DNA from: Sporolactobacillus sp. THM7-7 | Lineage (GTDB): Bacteria > Bacillota > Bacilli > Bacillales > Sporolactobacillaceae | DNA length: 64,000 nt | Assembly (NCBI RefSeq): GCF_004153225.1 | Contig: NZ_SEMB01000005.1 | Span: 1-64,000, forward strand | Reading direction: 5' to 3' | Shown: positions 1 through 7,830 of the stretch, in pieces | How the letters are laid out: each line of letters opens with the position of its first letter | Position numbering within the stretch: position 1 is the first letter of the stretch | The notes under the pieces: model-generated | The model's input: only the letters and a program-made list of their open reading frames with translations | The model's database searches: none | What the model was told of the DNA's origin: nothing | Translations under genes and position numbers: made by a program

Positions 1-266
1 TTCAATCGGATGAAGAAGCCGTCGCGCTGGCGAACAAGTCGCAATTCGGTCTGCAGGCCAGCATCTTCACCCAGGATATCGACCGCGCGTTTGCCGTGGC
101 CAAACAGGTGGAAGCTGGGACGGTTCAGATCAACGGCCGCACGGAGCGGGGCCCGGATCACTTCCCGTTCCTCGGTGTTAAAGCCTCAGGAATGGGCGTG
201 CAGGGCATTCACAACAGTCTGATTTCCATGTCCCGCGAAAAAGTGACTGTCATGAACTTGAAATAA
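1..266 (+). CDS. gapN: NADP-dependent glyceraldehyde-3-phosphate dehydrogenase, C-terminal part
   Basis: Partial gene: the 5' part lies outside the window and 87 codons remain in frame from base 3, ending at TAA 264-266. The fragment has the C-terminal signature of the aldehyde dehydrogenase superfamily, and the stretch NGRTERGPDHFPFLGVKASG followed by GVQGI is typical of the non-phosphorylating, NADP-dependent GapN group. GapN oxidises glyceraldehyde 3-phosphate directly to 3-phosphoglycerate, bypassing ATP formation and producing NADPH. An intrinsic terminator follows 10 bases after the stop. Substrate assignment rests on the C-terminal fragment only, so another aldehyde dehydrogenase is possible. 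Confidence 0.8.
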   Translation, partial: QSDEEAVALANKSQFGLQASIFTQDIDRAFAVAKQVEAGTVQINGRTERGPDHFPFLGVKASGMGVQGIHNSLISMSREKVTVMNLK

Positions 267-276
267 TCGATGAATC

Positions 277-308
277 AAAAAGAGGGGCGGAAAGCGCCCC
301 TCTTTTTT
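277..308 (+). terminator. intrinsic terminator after gapN
   Basis: A GC-rich hairpin (AGAGGGGCG, loop GAAA, CGCCCCTCT) is followed directly by six T residues. It closes the gapN transcript and separates it from the convergent small gene at 490-864. Confidence 0.9.
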
Positions 309-489
309 GTTCGTAATCTTCTTCTTTGGAAATCGCAGTATGAAACGACCGGATTACGGAAATTCAGGAAGATCAGGCTGGAAAAAGAATACAGAAACGG
401 TTAAAGAAGAAACGCCGGGGATAAGCGGTCTTTCCTGTCCGCCGAAAAAAGGCCCATGTGAAAGAATACAGGTCCCGCGGGGATCACGT

Positions 490-864
490 TCAATATGGAA
501 AGGGGCCCGGGCCGTAGAACCCGCCATAAGGCGGTCCCGGTCCATACGGCGGGAAAGGGCCGTATGGACCGGGTTCGTAATAGGGATAAGGGGAGACGCC
601 GATAATCGTACTGAGACCGATGCCAAGCAGGCTGCCGGCGAAGCCGCCCCAGAAGGCTTCCGGACCGAATCCGGGGCCGAATGGATAATCACGTGATCGA
701 TTTCGGACCATCCCCGCTTCAAAAGAACTGAACGGGCGAAGATAGACTTGTTTCTCGTCAACGGCATCAATGATCCCGTGATAGACGCTGCCATCCTGAC
801 ATCGGATTTCGACAGGCCGGTCAATAAACACGCGGCATTGTTCGTAATATTCCTGGAAAAACAA
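490..864 (-). CDS. small Sm-like/membrane protein with Gly-Pro-Tyr-rich tail (paralogue of 3110-3364)
   Basis: 124 aa, start TTG with AAAGGAGGT seven bases upstream. I do not recognise a named family. Residues 1-45 (CRVFIDRPVEIRCQDGSVYHGIIDAVDEKQ is the core) look like a short Sm/LSm-type beta barrel: hydrophobic strand, DGS turn, then VD and a strand. Residues about 70-92 are a hydrophobic, glycine-containing segment and 93-124 are almost only Gly, Pro, Tyr and Phe, like spore-coat or surface proteins. The first 45 residues are clearly related to the protein at 3110-3364, and both genes use a TTG start followed by TTT. Function unknown; a spore or envelope role is a guess from the tail composition. 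A 13-base palindrome (AACACCTAGTGTT, 889-901) lies just upstream of the ribosome binding site. Confidence 0.7.
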   Translation of the reverse strand: MFFQEYYEQCRVFIDRPVEIRCQDGSVYHGIIDAVDEKQVYLRPFSSFEAGMVRNRSRDYPFGPGFGPEAFWGGFAGSLLGIGLSTIIGVSPYPYYEPGPYGPFPPYGPGPPYGGFYGPGPFPY

Positions 865-1050
865 GTGAGTGACCTCCTTTATGAGAAAAACACCTAGTGT
901 TAATCTATGCGAAGCGGGCTAATAGGGCGCCGGGTATTCGCCCGGATTCAGGAAAAGAATGAATGAGATCGGAAAGCCTTTTTTCATCCAAGTTCGGCTT
1001 CGGCCAAAAAAGTACCATAGGGAAAAATGATGATCGTTCACCGTTATGTG

Positions 1051-1079
1051 TTGCATCGTAAAGAGATATAGCTTACAAT
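1051..1079 (+). promoter_or_regulatory. sigma-A promoter for ABC-F leader
   Basis: TTGCAT (1051-1056), 17-base spacer, TACAAT (1074-1079). It lies 360 bases upstream of the ABC-F start codon, leaving a long leader with a short ORF and a terminator. Confidence 0.7.
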
Positions 1080-1113
1080 AGCCACAATACGCGAAAAAGG
1101 AGAGTGGAAGTTC

Positions 1114-1152
1114 ATGAACCTGTCTGTTACCGCGCAGCGTCCATTGGCCTGA
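1114..1152 (+). CDS. putative 12-residue leader peptide of the ABC-F gene
   Basis: ATG 1114 to TGA 1152 encodes MNLSVTAQRPLA. AAAGGAG lies 11 bases upstream, slightly far but usable. It begins about 28 bases after the expected transcription start and is followed by a strong terminator hairpin before the ABC-F gene. That order (promoter, short ORF, terminator, ABC-F) is the arrangement known for antibiotic-inducible ABC-F resistance genes, where ribosome stalling on the leader ORF allows readthrough. The peptide itself matches nothing I recognise, and I could not draw a convincing antiterminator. Confidence 0.45.
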   Translation: MNLSVTAQRPLA

Positions 1153-1275
1153 GAAGGGTGCAGTCTGACTTTTTTCAATGAAAGAATCAGCCAATCGGTT
1201 GCCGTAACAGATTAAGGGGAAGCTTCTGCTTTGCAAGATAAACCATCCGGCGGTATTCAGGTATGCCGGAAACCG

Positions 1276-1319
1276 GAAAGAGGATGAAGCCCCCGCTGAC
1301 TTCATCCTCTTTCTCTTTT
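1276..1319 (+). terminator. leader terminator (candidate attenuator) upstream of ABC-F gene
   Basis: A perfect 14-bp stem (GAAAGAGGATGAAG at 1276-1289 with its complement at 1300-1313) and a 10-base loop, followed by a T-rich run. It sits between the promoter at 1051 and the ABC-F start at 1439, so it should reduce readthrough unless an alternative fold forms. Confidence 0.75.
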
Positions 1320-1438
1320 GATTCGCCTGATTCCCCGTCTGCAGCTGTGTTTGAAAGGCTCAATCGTTTCTTCTTTTCCAGGAATTCGCGGACACTGCGG
1401 GCATATACCGACCGACTGGCAGAAGGAGGGAGCATATT

Positions 1439-2983
1439 ATGTTATTGATCGAAGCGAAACATGTATCTTTTTCGTATGGCGACAAGCCGATTTATCAAGA
1501 TATCAATTTCCGTCTGATGGAAGGGGAGCATATCGTCCTTGTCGGTAAAAACGGTGCCGGAAAGTCGACGTTTCTGAAACTTTTGACCGGTGAGCTGCTC
1601 CCGGATTCCGGAACCGTGACGAAACGAGAAGCATTGACCATCGGGGTGATCGAACAGCGTCCGCATGTCGGGGAAAGGGAGACGATCTATTCGTTCCTCC
1701 AGAATGCTTTTCAGGAGCTGTTTGACGCCGAGAGGAAAATGAATGAGCTGGCTGAAAAAATGGCAGATCCTCATTGTCCCGAGACTGTGATGGATACATA
1801 CGGGAGACTGCAGGATTTTCTGATGGCCCGCGATTTTTACGCGATCGATGCAAAAATTCGCGAACTGGCGGACGGGCTCGGTCTGTCGGCAATCGGGCTT
1901 GATGCGCCAGCCAGAAGGCTGAGCGGCGGACAGCTGACTAAGCTGTGCCTGGCGAGACTGCTGCTGGAGCGGCAGGATATGCTGCTTCTTGATGAGCCGA
2001 CGAACTATTTGGATACGAACCATATTGACTGGCTGAGCAGCTATCTGAAAACGTATCCCCATGCTTTTCTCGTCATTTCACACGATACGTCGTTTTTAAA
2101 CCGGATTGCTGAACAGGTCTATCATTTGGAAAACCGCAAGCTGGTTCGTTACGTTGGGAATTACCAGTCTTTTCTTGGGCAGCACGAGGCGAGAGTCGAA
2201 CAGCAGTCGATCGCATTTCGCCAGCAGCAGCGGGAAATCAAGAAATTAGAAACCTATGTTCAGAAAAATAAAGCACGGTCCGCTACGGCCAGACTGGCGA
2301 AGAGCCGGGAAAAGCGGCTTGAAAAAATGGAGCGGATCGATCCTCCGGTTCAGGCCCGCAAGCCCCGTTTTCATTTTAAAATCGGCAGGGAACCGGTACG
2401 GCTTATCTTCTCGCTGAAACAGGTTTGTATTGGCTACGATCGGCCCCTGCTCCCCCCAATCGATCTTCGGGTGGAAAGGGGAGAGAAGGTCGCTGTTGTC
2501 GGACATAACGGCATTGGCAAGACGACCTTGCTTCGGACGATTCTCGGCGAACTCCCGCCAATCTCCGGTAAAATAATCATCGGGGACCACGTGAATCCCG
2601 GGTATTTTGCGCAGATTTCGTTACCGCCTTCACTGACGCCTCTCGAATGGATGATGGAACAGTTTCCGAACATCCCGGTTGGAGAGCTGCGCCGCCATCT
2701 GGCGCAATGCGGCGTGCTTGCCGAACACACGGCGCGTCCGATGAACGCACTCAGCGGCGGAGAGGAGACGAAGGTACGGATAGCCCGACTGATGATGCAA
2801 AAAAGCAACGTCCTGATCTTCGACGAACCGACCAACCATCTCGATGTTGATGCCAAGGCAGCGCTGAGCGCGGCGCTTGAAGCGTATCCGGGCACGATTC
2901 TTGTCGTCAGCCACGAGCGCCGCTTTTACGAATCATGGGCGACAAGAATCTGGGATGTTGCAGCCTGGTCCGAAAAAGTCTGA
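1439..2983 (+). CDS. ABC-F family ribosome-associated ATPase
   Basis: 514 aa, ATG with GAAGGAGGG eight bases upstream. Two tandem ATPase domains and no membrane segments define an ABC-F protein. Walker A motifs are GKNGAGKST (36-44) and GHNGIGKTT; signatures are LSGGQ and LSGGE; Walker B/D-loops are LLDEPTNYLD and IFDEPTNHLD. The inter-domain linker (about 225-300) is charged and helical, as in factors that reach the ribosomal P site and E-site tRNA. Members either relieve ribosome stalling or protect ribosomes from antibiotics (VmlR, Lsa, Msr types). The leader with a short ORF and terminator favours an antibiotic- or stall-induced gene. The exact subfamily cannot be set by eye. Confidence 0.9.
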   Translation: MLLIEAKHVSFSYGDKPIYQDINFRLMEGEHIVLVGKNGAGKSTFLKLLTGELLPDSGTVTKREALTIGVIEQRPHVGERETIYSFLQNAFQELFDAERKMNELAEKMADPHCPETVMDTYGRLQDFLMARDFYAIDAKIRELADGLGLSAIGLDAPARRLSGGQLTKLCLARLLLERQDMLLLDEPTNYLDTNHIDWLSSYLKTYPHAFLVISHDTSFLNRIAEQVYHLENRKLVRYVGNYQSFLGQHEARVEQQSIAFRQQQREIKKLETYVQKNKARSATARLAKSREKRLEKMERIDPPVQARKPRFHFKIGREPVRLIFSLKQVCIGYDRPLLPPIDLRVERGEKVAVVGHNGIGKTTLLRTILGELPPISGKIIIGDHVNPGYFAQISLPPSLTPLEWMMEQFPNIPVGELRRHLAQCGVLAEHTARPMNALSGGEETKVRIARLMMQKSNVLIFDEPTNHLDVDAKAALSAALEAYPGTILVVSHERRFYESWATRIWDVAAWSEKV

Positions 2984-3109
2984 CGAGTGCTTGCCCGATT
3001 TATTCGTTCAAAACGAAATCTTTCCCTCAGTCAAGACACGCGCCGCCTCATGAATGGCTCCTACGCGTAGGATAAAGAGACGCCGGTTGAAGGGGAGGGG
3101 AGAGGTGTT

Positions 3110-3364
3110 TTGTTTTCTAATGAAATCCATTCAAGATGCAGGAAGCTCGTAAACCAGCCTGTCGAGATCCGATGCCGCGACGGTTCCGTCCACCGGGGGA
3201 CATTGACGAAAGTCGATGATCGCTTCGCATACGTTCAGCCTTTTGAGCCCGGGTTAAACGACGGGCCGGGGTTATTCGTCTGGGGATACGGCTATGGCGG
3301 ATTCGGGGTTCCGATTGCTCTTACAGCGATTGTCGCCATTGCGGCGATTGGTTTATTCTGGTGA
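3110..3364 (+). CDS. small Sm-like/membrane protein (paralogue of 490-864)
   Basis: 84 aa, start TTG with GGGGAGAGGTG upstream. Residues 1-45 repeat the core of the protein at 490-864 (VNQPVEIRCRDGSVHRGTL, then VDDRFAYVQPFEP). A short Gly-Tyr stretch follows, then one C-terminal hydrophobic helix (about 66-84, VPIALTAIVAIAAIGLFW), so the protein is probably membrane-anchored with the Sm-like part free. It ends 130 bases after the ABC-F stop and is followed by a terminator. Function unknown. The pair on either side of the ABC-F gene in opposite orientation suggests an old local duplication. Confidence 0.75.
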   Translation: MFSNEIHSRCRKLVNQPVEIRCRDGSVHRGTLTKVDDRFAYVQPFEPGLNDGPGLFVWGYGYGGFGVPIALTAIVAIAAIGLFW

Positions 3365-3391
3365 TGGAAGAGGACAATTAAAGAAGATGTT

Positions 3392-3430
3392 GCGGAGCTT
3401 TCAGCATGAGGGAGGCTCCCTGCTTTTTTA
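3392..3430 (+). terminator. intrinsic terminator
   Basis: GCGGAGC pairs with GCTCC-CTGC across a loop and is followed by six T residues. It closes the unit of the small membrane protein. Confidence 0.6.
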
Positions 3431-3535
3431 TTGAGGAGCCGGACCCAGTCTTCCTGCCTTTCGAAGGGAAAGTTTGTATGCTATGATAAGGAAAGAACGT
3501 GGATGAAGCCTGCGGTCAGAAAGAGGGGTCTTTCA

Positions 3536-4009
3536 TTGAACAAAAAGAAAGCTCTGCTTATCCTGAAATCGAAGGGATACAAGCATACGGATAAACGGGA
3601 AGACATATTAGCGCTTTTTGAAAAGCGCCAAGGTTATCTGTCCGCCAAAGAAGTTCTGACGGCTTTGAAAGATGCTTACCCTGGACTCAGCTTTGATACC
3701 ATTTACCGGAACCTGTCTTTATTTAAAAAATTAATGATCTTAGAAGAGACCGAGCTGGACGGGGAAAAGATGTTTCAGTTTCAATGTAGTACGCAGCACC
3801 ATCATCACCATTTGATCTGTCTTCGCTGCGGGAAAACCAAGACGATCGATGTCTGCCCGATGCAGGATCTCTCCAAAGTGGACCCGGATTTCCAGGTCAC
3901 CGGTCATAAATTTGAAGTATACGGTTACTGCCGAAGCTGCCAGAAAGAAATGCAGCGTAAAGAACAGCGGGAATGGGTGCTTCATGGCGACACGCAGCCG
4001 GGAGCCTGA
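3536..4009 (+). CDS. zur: zinc uptake repressor Zur (Fur family)
   Basis: 158 aa from TTG 3536 (AGAGGGG nine bases upstream). An in-frame ATG at 3503 would add 11 residues, but the family N terminus aligns with LNKKKALLILKSKGYKHTDK. A winged helix (about 1-80, with GLSFDTIYRNLSLFKKL as recognition region) is followed by a dimer/metal domain. A five-histidine run (88-92) and cysteines C95/C98 and C132/C135 form the structural zinc site; C84 and C107 are also present. The match to B. subtilis Zur (YqfV) is close through the TIYRNLSL and HHHHH-ICL-CGKTK blocks. Known role: Zn-dependent repressor of zinc uptake genes. No zinc transporter is adjacent, so its targets lie elsewhere. Confidence 0.92.
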   Translation: MNKKKALLILKSKGYKHTDKREDILALFEKRQGYLSAKEVLTALKDAYPGLSFDTIYRNLSLFKKLMILEETELDGEKMFQFQCSTQHHHHHLICLRCGKTKTIDVCPMQDLSKVDPDFQVTGHKFEVYGYCRSCQKEMQRKEQREWVLHGDTQPGA

Positions 4010-4145
4010 GCGAGTAATCAGATCGAGGCTGCTGACCTGAGCATTGGAAAGAACGAAAAAAAAGAAAAATAAATAGAGTGTGTCTGAAAAGAGATTGGGA
4101 AGTCCTTTTCCTGTTTTTTTCAAACATCTATAAATATTTTCAATA

Positions 4146-4174
4146 TTGACAAGTGTTGTTTCGGATTATATACT
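4146..4174 (+). promoter_or_regulatory. sigma-A promoter of DUF3870 gene
   Basis: Consensus TTGACA (4146-4151), a 17-base spacer and TATACT (4169-4174), 100 bases upstream of the DUF3870 start codon. Confidence 0.8.
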
Positions 4175-4274
4175 TACTGTATTCCTTTTGAATGTTTTCA
4201 CGATTCAAGAATCTGCAATCTTCCTATTGTCAGCCCCTTGGGTCATCTGATAGGCATATGAAAGGAATGTAGAA

Positions 4275-4598
4275 ATGTATAACAGAGATACGATTTTCAT
4301 TATCGGCGATTCGAAGGCTTCGCAAAAGAACCCGATTACATTGAGGTTCCATCAGTTTTTTCTCGGGCTTATTGTGGATCGGACGAACGGCAGAATTGTT
4401 GATGCGGAGTGCTCGGCAACGATCCAGCTGACAGTCCAGTTTATTCGTACGATTTTTGTCGGAAGGTTCATTAACGATCCCGAGATTATTGAGGAAATCG
4501 AACAACGCTACTTTGGTTCGTCGCAAAAAGCGCTCATTGTGGCCTACCAAGATGCTCGAAAAAAATATAATCAAATCGTAGCCGCTTTGTCTACATAA
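4275..4598 (+). CDS. DUF3870 family protein
   Basis: 107 aa with ATG; AAAGGAATG lies upstream. The protein matches my recollection of the DUF3870 family: IFIIGDSKASQKNPIT at the N terminus, then LIVDRTNGRIVDAECSAT, SIFVG-type IRTIFVGR, and RYFGSSQKALIVAYQDA. It is a small soluble alpha/beta protein with no known enzymatic residues. In other Firmicutes the family often sits near amino-acid or dipeptide metabolism genes and PucR-type regulators. Here it stands alone with its own strong promoter and terminator. Function unknown. Confidence 0.8.
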   Translation: MYNRDTIFIIGDSKASQKNPITLRFHQFFLGLIVDRTNGRIVDAECSATIQLTVQFIRTIFVGRFINDPEIIEEIEQRYFGSSQKALIVAYQDARKKYNQIVAALST

Positions 4599-4606
4599 AC
4601 CTAGAC

Positions 4607-4645
4607 AAAATCCAGCCCTTACTGTCGGACTGGATTTTTGTTGTT
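4607..4645 (+). terminator. intrinsic terminator of DUF3870 gene
   Basis: AAATCCAG pairs with CTGGATTT across a 13-base loop and is followed by a T-rich run that extends to the edge of the oligopeptide-binding-protein remnant. Confidence 0.8.
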
Positions 4646-4650
4646 TTTCA

Positions 4651-4785
4651 GAGCTGATTCAGGAGATGCCGCTGTTCCCGCTGTTCTTCTACAATCAGGC
4701 GCACCTGCAAAGCAGCAAAGTCAATGGAATCGTCCACCATCCGGTGGGCTATGTGGAGATGAAATGGGCGACAAAGTCCAACTAA
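4651..4785 (+). pseudogene. remnant of an oligopeptide-binding protein gene (dppE/oppA 3' end)
   Basis: Forty-four codons without a start, ending in TAA, encode ELIQEMPLFPLFFYNQAHLQ and onward to GYVEMKWATKSN. This is the C terminus of a peptide ABC transporter substrate-binding protein (DppE/OppA type, normally over 500 residues). The remainder is gone; the terminator of the DUF3870 gene abuts the break. It lies directly before ykfA, exactly where dppE lies in the B. subtilis dpp-ykf operon, so it marks a deletion that removed the upstream transporter genes. Confidence 0.8.
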
Positions 4786-4818
4786 GCCGATTGGCCGGCG
4801 ATTGACTATCTAAAATTG

Positions 4819-4857
4819 TCAAGCCGTTTTCCGATAAGCGGGAAGCGGCTTTTTGTC
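4819..4857 (+). terminator. intrinsic terminator after the dppE remnant
   Basis: A 12-bp stem (AGCCGTTTTCCG with CGGGAAGCGGCT, two G-U pairs) precedes five T residues. It is probably the old terminator between the transporter genes and ykfA. It ends about 28 bases before ykfA, so ykfA needs a promoter after it or readthrough. Confidence 0.8.
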
Positions 4858-4885
4858 CAAAAGATAAAGAGAAGGGATGAGAGGC

Positions 4886-5806
4886 ATGATTTTTCCGGAA
4901 CGTTTACGTGAAGGGGACGCCGTCGGGGTGATCAGTCCGGCGGGCCCTCCTGATCGCCGGCATCTGTCTTGCGCGATCGGGTGGCTGAAGCAGCTTGGAT
5001 TTCAAGTCAGAGTCGGCAAGAGCGCCCTGGAAGATCACGGCTATCTGGCTGGTTCCGATGACGAAAGGCTGACGGATTTTCATGATATGTTCGCCGATCG
5101 CTCGATTCGCGCCGTTCTCTGCTCCCGAGGCGGATATGGGAGCGCGCGGTTTGCGGATCGGATCGATTACGATCTGATTCGCCGTCATCCGAAAATCTTC
5201 TGGGGTTACAGCGATATCACGTACCTGCACACCGCGATCCGGCAGAAAACAGGATTAGTGACCTTTCACGGACCGATGCTGGCTTCGGATCTCGGGTACG
5301 CGGACGTGCCGCTCTTGTCGAAACAGCTTTTTTCTCAGCTTTTTCAGCCAATGTCCCTGCGTTATGACGAACACGTGTCGGCGCTTCAAGTACTGAGCGG
5401 CGGATCGGCCAGTGGCGAGCTGGTTGGGGGCAACCTCTCGCTGCTTGTCAGCACGCTCGGCACCTCGTTTGAAATCGAGACGAGAAACAAGCTGCTCCTT
5501 CTCGAAGATATCGGAGAAAAGCCTTATCGGGTAGACAGTATGATGAATCAGCTCCGCCTCGCCGGGAAGCTGGAGGAAGCCGCGGGTTTTGTCATTGGCG
5601 ATTTCAGACTGAGCGATGAGCCGGATGAGGCCGATCGCGCCCGATTCGATGAAGTGCTGGCATCGTATGTCGCGCCGCTGCATAAACCGGCAGTAAGCGG
5701 CTTTCTCATCGGACATTGTCAGCCGCATTTTTCCGTGCCCCTTGGGACAGAGGCGCTGCTTGATGCGGATCGGAAACAGTTGTGGATTCAGCCGGGTGTG
5801 CAGTAG
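4886..5806 (+). CDS. ykfA: LD-carboxypeptidase (S66 family), muropeptide recycling
   Basis: 306 aa from ATG 4886; an in-frame ATG at 4877 would sit directly on the GAGAAGGG binding site, so the second ATG (nine-base spacing) is preferred. S66 peptidases cleave the terminal D-Ala from murein tetrapeptides in the cytoplasm using a Ser-His-Glu triad. Visible family signatures: GVISPAG at the N terminus, SRGGYGSARF (presumed nucleophile Ser86), FWGYSDIT, the GGNLSLL block, LLLEDIGE and the C-terminal IGHCQPHF with the likely catalytic His. Length is normal. It begins a tightly packed set with the epimerase and NlpC/P60 genes, matching ykfA-ykfB-ykfC of B. subtilis. Confidence 0.9.
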   Translation: MIFPERLREGDAVGVISPAGPPDRRHLSCAIGWLKQLGFQVRVGKSALEDHGYLAGSDDERLTDFHDMFADRSIRAVLCSRGGYGSARFADRIDYDLIRRHPKIFWGYSDITYLHTAIRQKTGLVTFHGPMLASDLGYADVPLLSKQLFSQLFQPMSLRYDEHVSALQVLSGGSASGELVGGNLSLLVSTLGTSFEIETRNKLLLLEDIGEKPYRVDSMMNQLRLAGKLEEAAGFVIGDFRLSDEPDEADRARFDEVLASYVAPLHKPAVSGFLIGHCQPHFSVPLGTEALLDADRKQLWIQPGVQ

Positions 5807-5817
5807 GGAGGAAAAGT

Positions 5818-6909
5818 ATGAAAATAGTGGATATAACAACAGAAAGGCTTTCCGTCTCGCTAGCAAAACCGTTCAAGACGGCGCTGCGGACGGTGACGGA
5901 AGCGGAGAATGTCGTCGTTTATGTGACGTGCGACGACGGGACGGTCGGTATCGGGGGCGCACCGCCGACTCATGTTATCACCGGTGACAGTCTCGAAAGT
6001 ATCGATTACGCGATCATGCAGGTCATCCGCCCCGCCATTCTTGGATTAGCGATCGAACAGCTGGAAAAAATCGAATCCATGATGGATCGGGTGCTGATCC
6101 ATAATACAAGCGCCAAGGCCGCTGTCGATATCGCCCTTTGGGACTGCCTCGGAAAGCGGACGAATATGCCGCTCTATCAGCTTCTCGGCGGTTACACGAA
6201 TAAGCTTGAAACGGATTTCACTGTCAGCGTGAACAAAACGGATGAGATGATTGCGGATGCCCGGTCTCTGATCGGAAAAGGGTTCGACACGTTGAAAATT
6301 AAAGTCGGCAGTTCCACGATGGAGGAGGATATCGACCGTGTATCCGGAATCCGCAAGGCCGTCGGCAAGAGCGTCAAGTTAAGAATCGATGTCAACCAGG
6401 GGTGGAGCGTCAAAGAAGCGGTTGCCGCTATCAAACGGATGGAAGCGCTTGGGCTTGACATTGAACTGGTTGAACAGCCGGTTCCGGCGTGGGATCTTGA
6501 GGGAATGAAACAGGTTGCCGATCGGGTTCGGACCCCGATCATGGCCGATGAGTCTGTGTTCAGTCCGCGCGATGCGACAAGGCTTCTCGCCATGCGCGGC
6601 TGCGACATGATCAATATCAAGTTGATGAAAGCGGGCGGCATTGCCAAAGCCGAAAAAATCAATACGCTCGCCGAAGTATACGGCGTAGAATGTATGGTCG
6701 GCTGTATGATCGAATCGAAGATTTCTGTGACGGCTGCCTGTCATTTTGCGGCAAGTAAAAAAAATATTACGCGTTGCGATTTCGATGCACCGATGATGTT
6801 CGCTTCCGAACCGGTATCGGGAGGAGTCCGTTTCAAAGGGAATCAAATCTTCCTTCCGGATGATCCCGGACTGGGGATACAGAATATTTTCATTAACGAG
6901 CGAAACTGA
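5818..6909 (+). CDS. ykfB: L-Ala-D/L-Glu epimerase
   Basis: 363 aa from ATG 5818, with GGGAGG eight bases upstream and 11 bases after ykfA. Enolase superfamily, muconate-lactonising subgroup. Catalytic residues fall at the positions known in B. subtilis AEE: K160 and K162 (TLKIKVG), metal ligands D191, E219 and D244 (RIDVNQG, LVEQP, MADES), and K268 (NIKLMK). The D321-x-D323 pair (CDFDAP) that binds the amino group of the dipeptide is present, which supports L-Ala-Glu epimerase rather than another dipeptide or OSBS activity. It converts L-Ala-D-Glu from murein to L-Ala-L-Glu so that it can be hydrolysed. Confidence 0.93.
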   Translation: MKIVDITTERLSVSLAKPFKTALRTVTEAENVVVYVTCDDGTVGIGGAPPTHVITGDSLESIDYAIMQVIRPAILGLAIEQLEKIESMMDRVLIHNTSAKAAVDIALWDCLGKRTNMPLYQLLGGYTNKLETDFTVSVNKTDEMIADARSLIGKGFDTLKIKVGSSTMEEDIDRVSGIRKAVGKSVKLRIDVNQGWSVKEAVAAIKRMEALGLDIELVEQPVPAWDLEGMKQVADRVRTPIMADESVFSPRDATRLLAMRGCDMINIKLMKAGGIAKAEKINTLAEVYGVECMVGCMIESKISVTAACHFAASKKNITRCDFDAPMMFASEPVSGGVRFKGNQIFLPDDPGLGIQNIFINERN

Positions 6910-6922
6910 AAGGAGGAGAAGA

Positions 6923-7828
6923 ATGCATAAAAAACAGGCGGCCGTCCCAGTCGTTACGGTGTGGTCGGATCCGGATGCTGTCCGCCCGGTCGATGCCCCT
7001 GCGGTCGGAGATCGGGCGGATCTGGCCAGCTGGATCTCCGGGATGACGCGTGAGGAAAATATCGCTTTATGTGATGAGAAAAGGGTACAGACACAGGTTT
7101 TATTCGGCGATGAGCTGTTTGTGGACAGCGTGCACGGGCATTGGGCGAAAATTGTCGTCCCCGCTCAGGCTTCCGCTAAAGATACGCGAGGATACCCCGG
7201 ATGGGTGCCGATCGGTCAGCTCGCGGACGGGACGCCTCGTTCGTCGGAAAGCCGAGAAAAAGTTATGGTGCAAAGCAAACAGGCGACGTTTTTCAACGGA
7301 CAGAAAGATCAAATCTTTGACTTGAGCTTCGCCACTTTTTTACCACTCGTCGATGAAGGAGAAGAGGAGATCAAGGCGGACAGTCCCGTCGGGGAGGGGT
7401 TTGTACGCCGGAAGGACGTCATTTTTCCGAACCGTCATCCATCCGGGAACGGAAAGGACGTCGTCAGAAACGCCGAACGTTTTCTGGGACTCACTTACTT
7501 GTGGGGCGGAATGAGCGCGTACGGTTATGACTGTTCCGGCTTCAGTTACTCGATGCTTCGCGCGGCCGGTTATACGATTCCGCGCGACGCGGCCGATCAG
7601 TCCCGAAACGGAAAGGCGATCGCACCGAAAGAGATGATGCCCGGGGATTTACTTTTTTTCGCTTATGAAGAAGGGAAAGGGGCCGTGCACCATGTCGGAA
7701 TCTGTGCCGGCGGCGGGGAAATGATCCATTCCCCCACCCCCGGGAAAAAAATCAGTCTTACCGTAATCAGGGGAACGATTTTTGAAAAAGAGCTTTGCGC
7801 GGTAAGACGGTATTGGAAAGAGGGTTGA
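6923..7828 (+). CDS. ykfC: NlpC/P60 gamma-D-glutamyl-L-diamino acid endopeptidase
   Basis: 301 aa from ATG 6923 (AAAGGAGGAG eight bases upstream), 13 bases after ykfB. Residues 1-165 form two SH3b-like domains; 166-301 is the NlpC/P60 catalytic domain with Cys204 (YDCSGF), His257 (HHVGI) and His269 (EMIHSP). There is no signal peptide, which fits a cytoplasmic recycling enzyme cutting D-Glu-diaminopimelate bonds in imported muropeptides. Length and architecture match B. subtilis YkfC. It is followed after two bases by a truncated transporter ATPase. Confidence 0.92.
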   Translation: MHKKQAAVPVVTVWSDPDAVRPVDAPAVGDRADLASWISGMTREENIALCDEKRVQTQVLFGDELFVDSVHGHWAKIVVPAQASAKDTRGYPGWVPIGQLADGTPRSSESREKVMVQSKQATFFNGQKDQIFDLSFATFLPLVDEGEEEIKADSPVGEGFVRRKDVIFPNRHPSGNGKDVVRNAERFLGLTYLWGGMSAYGYDCSGFSYSMLRAAGYTIPRDAADQSRNGKAIAPKEMMPGDLLFFAYEEGKGAVHHVGICAGGGEMIHSPTPGKKISLTVIRGTIFEKELCAVRRYWKEG

Positions 7829-7830
7829 CG

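Noticed and set aside
307-824. Longer open frames on both strands over the small Gly/Pro/Tyr-rich gene
   Set aside because: No ribosome binding sites and no plausible protein; the minus-strand frame ending at 490 has AAAGGAGG and a paralogue.
919-1435. Minus-strand open frames in the ABC-F leader
   Set aside because: They lack good start sites and overlap a well-formed plus-strand promoter, short ORF and terminator.
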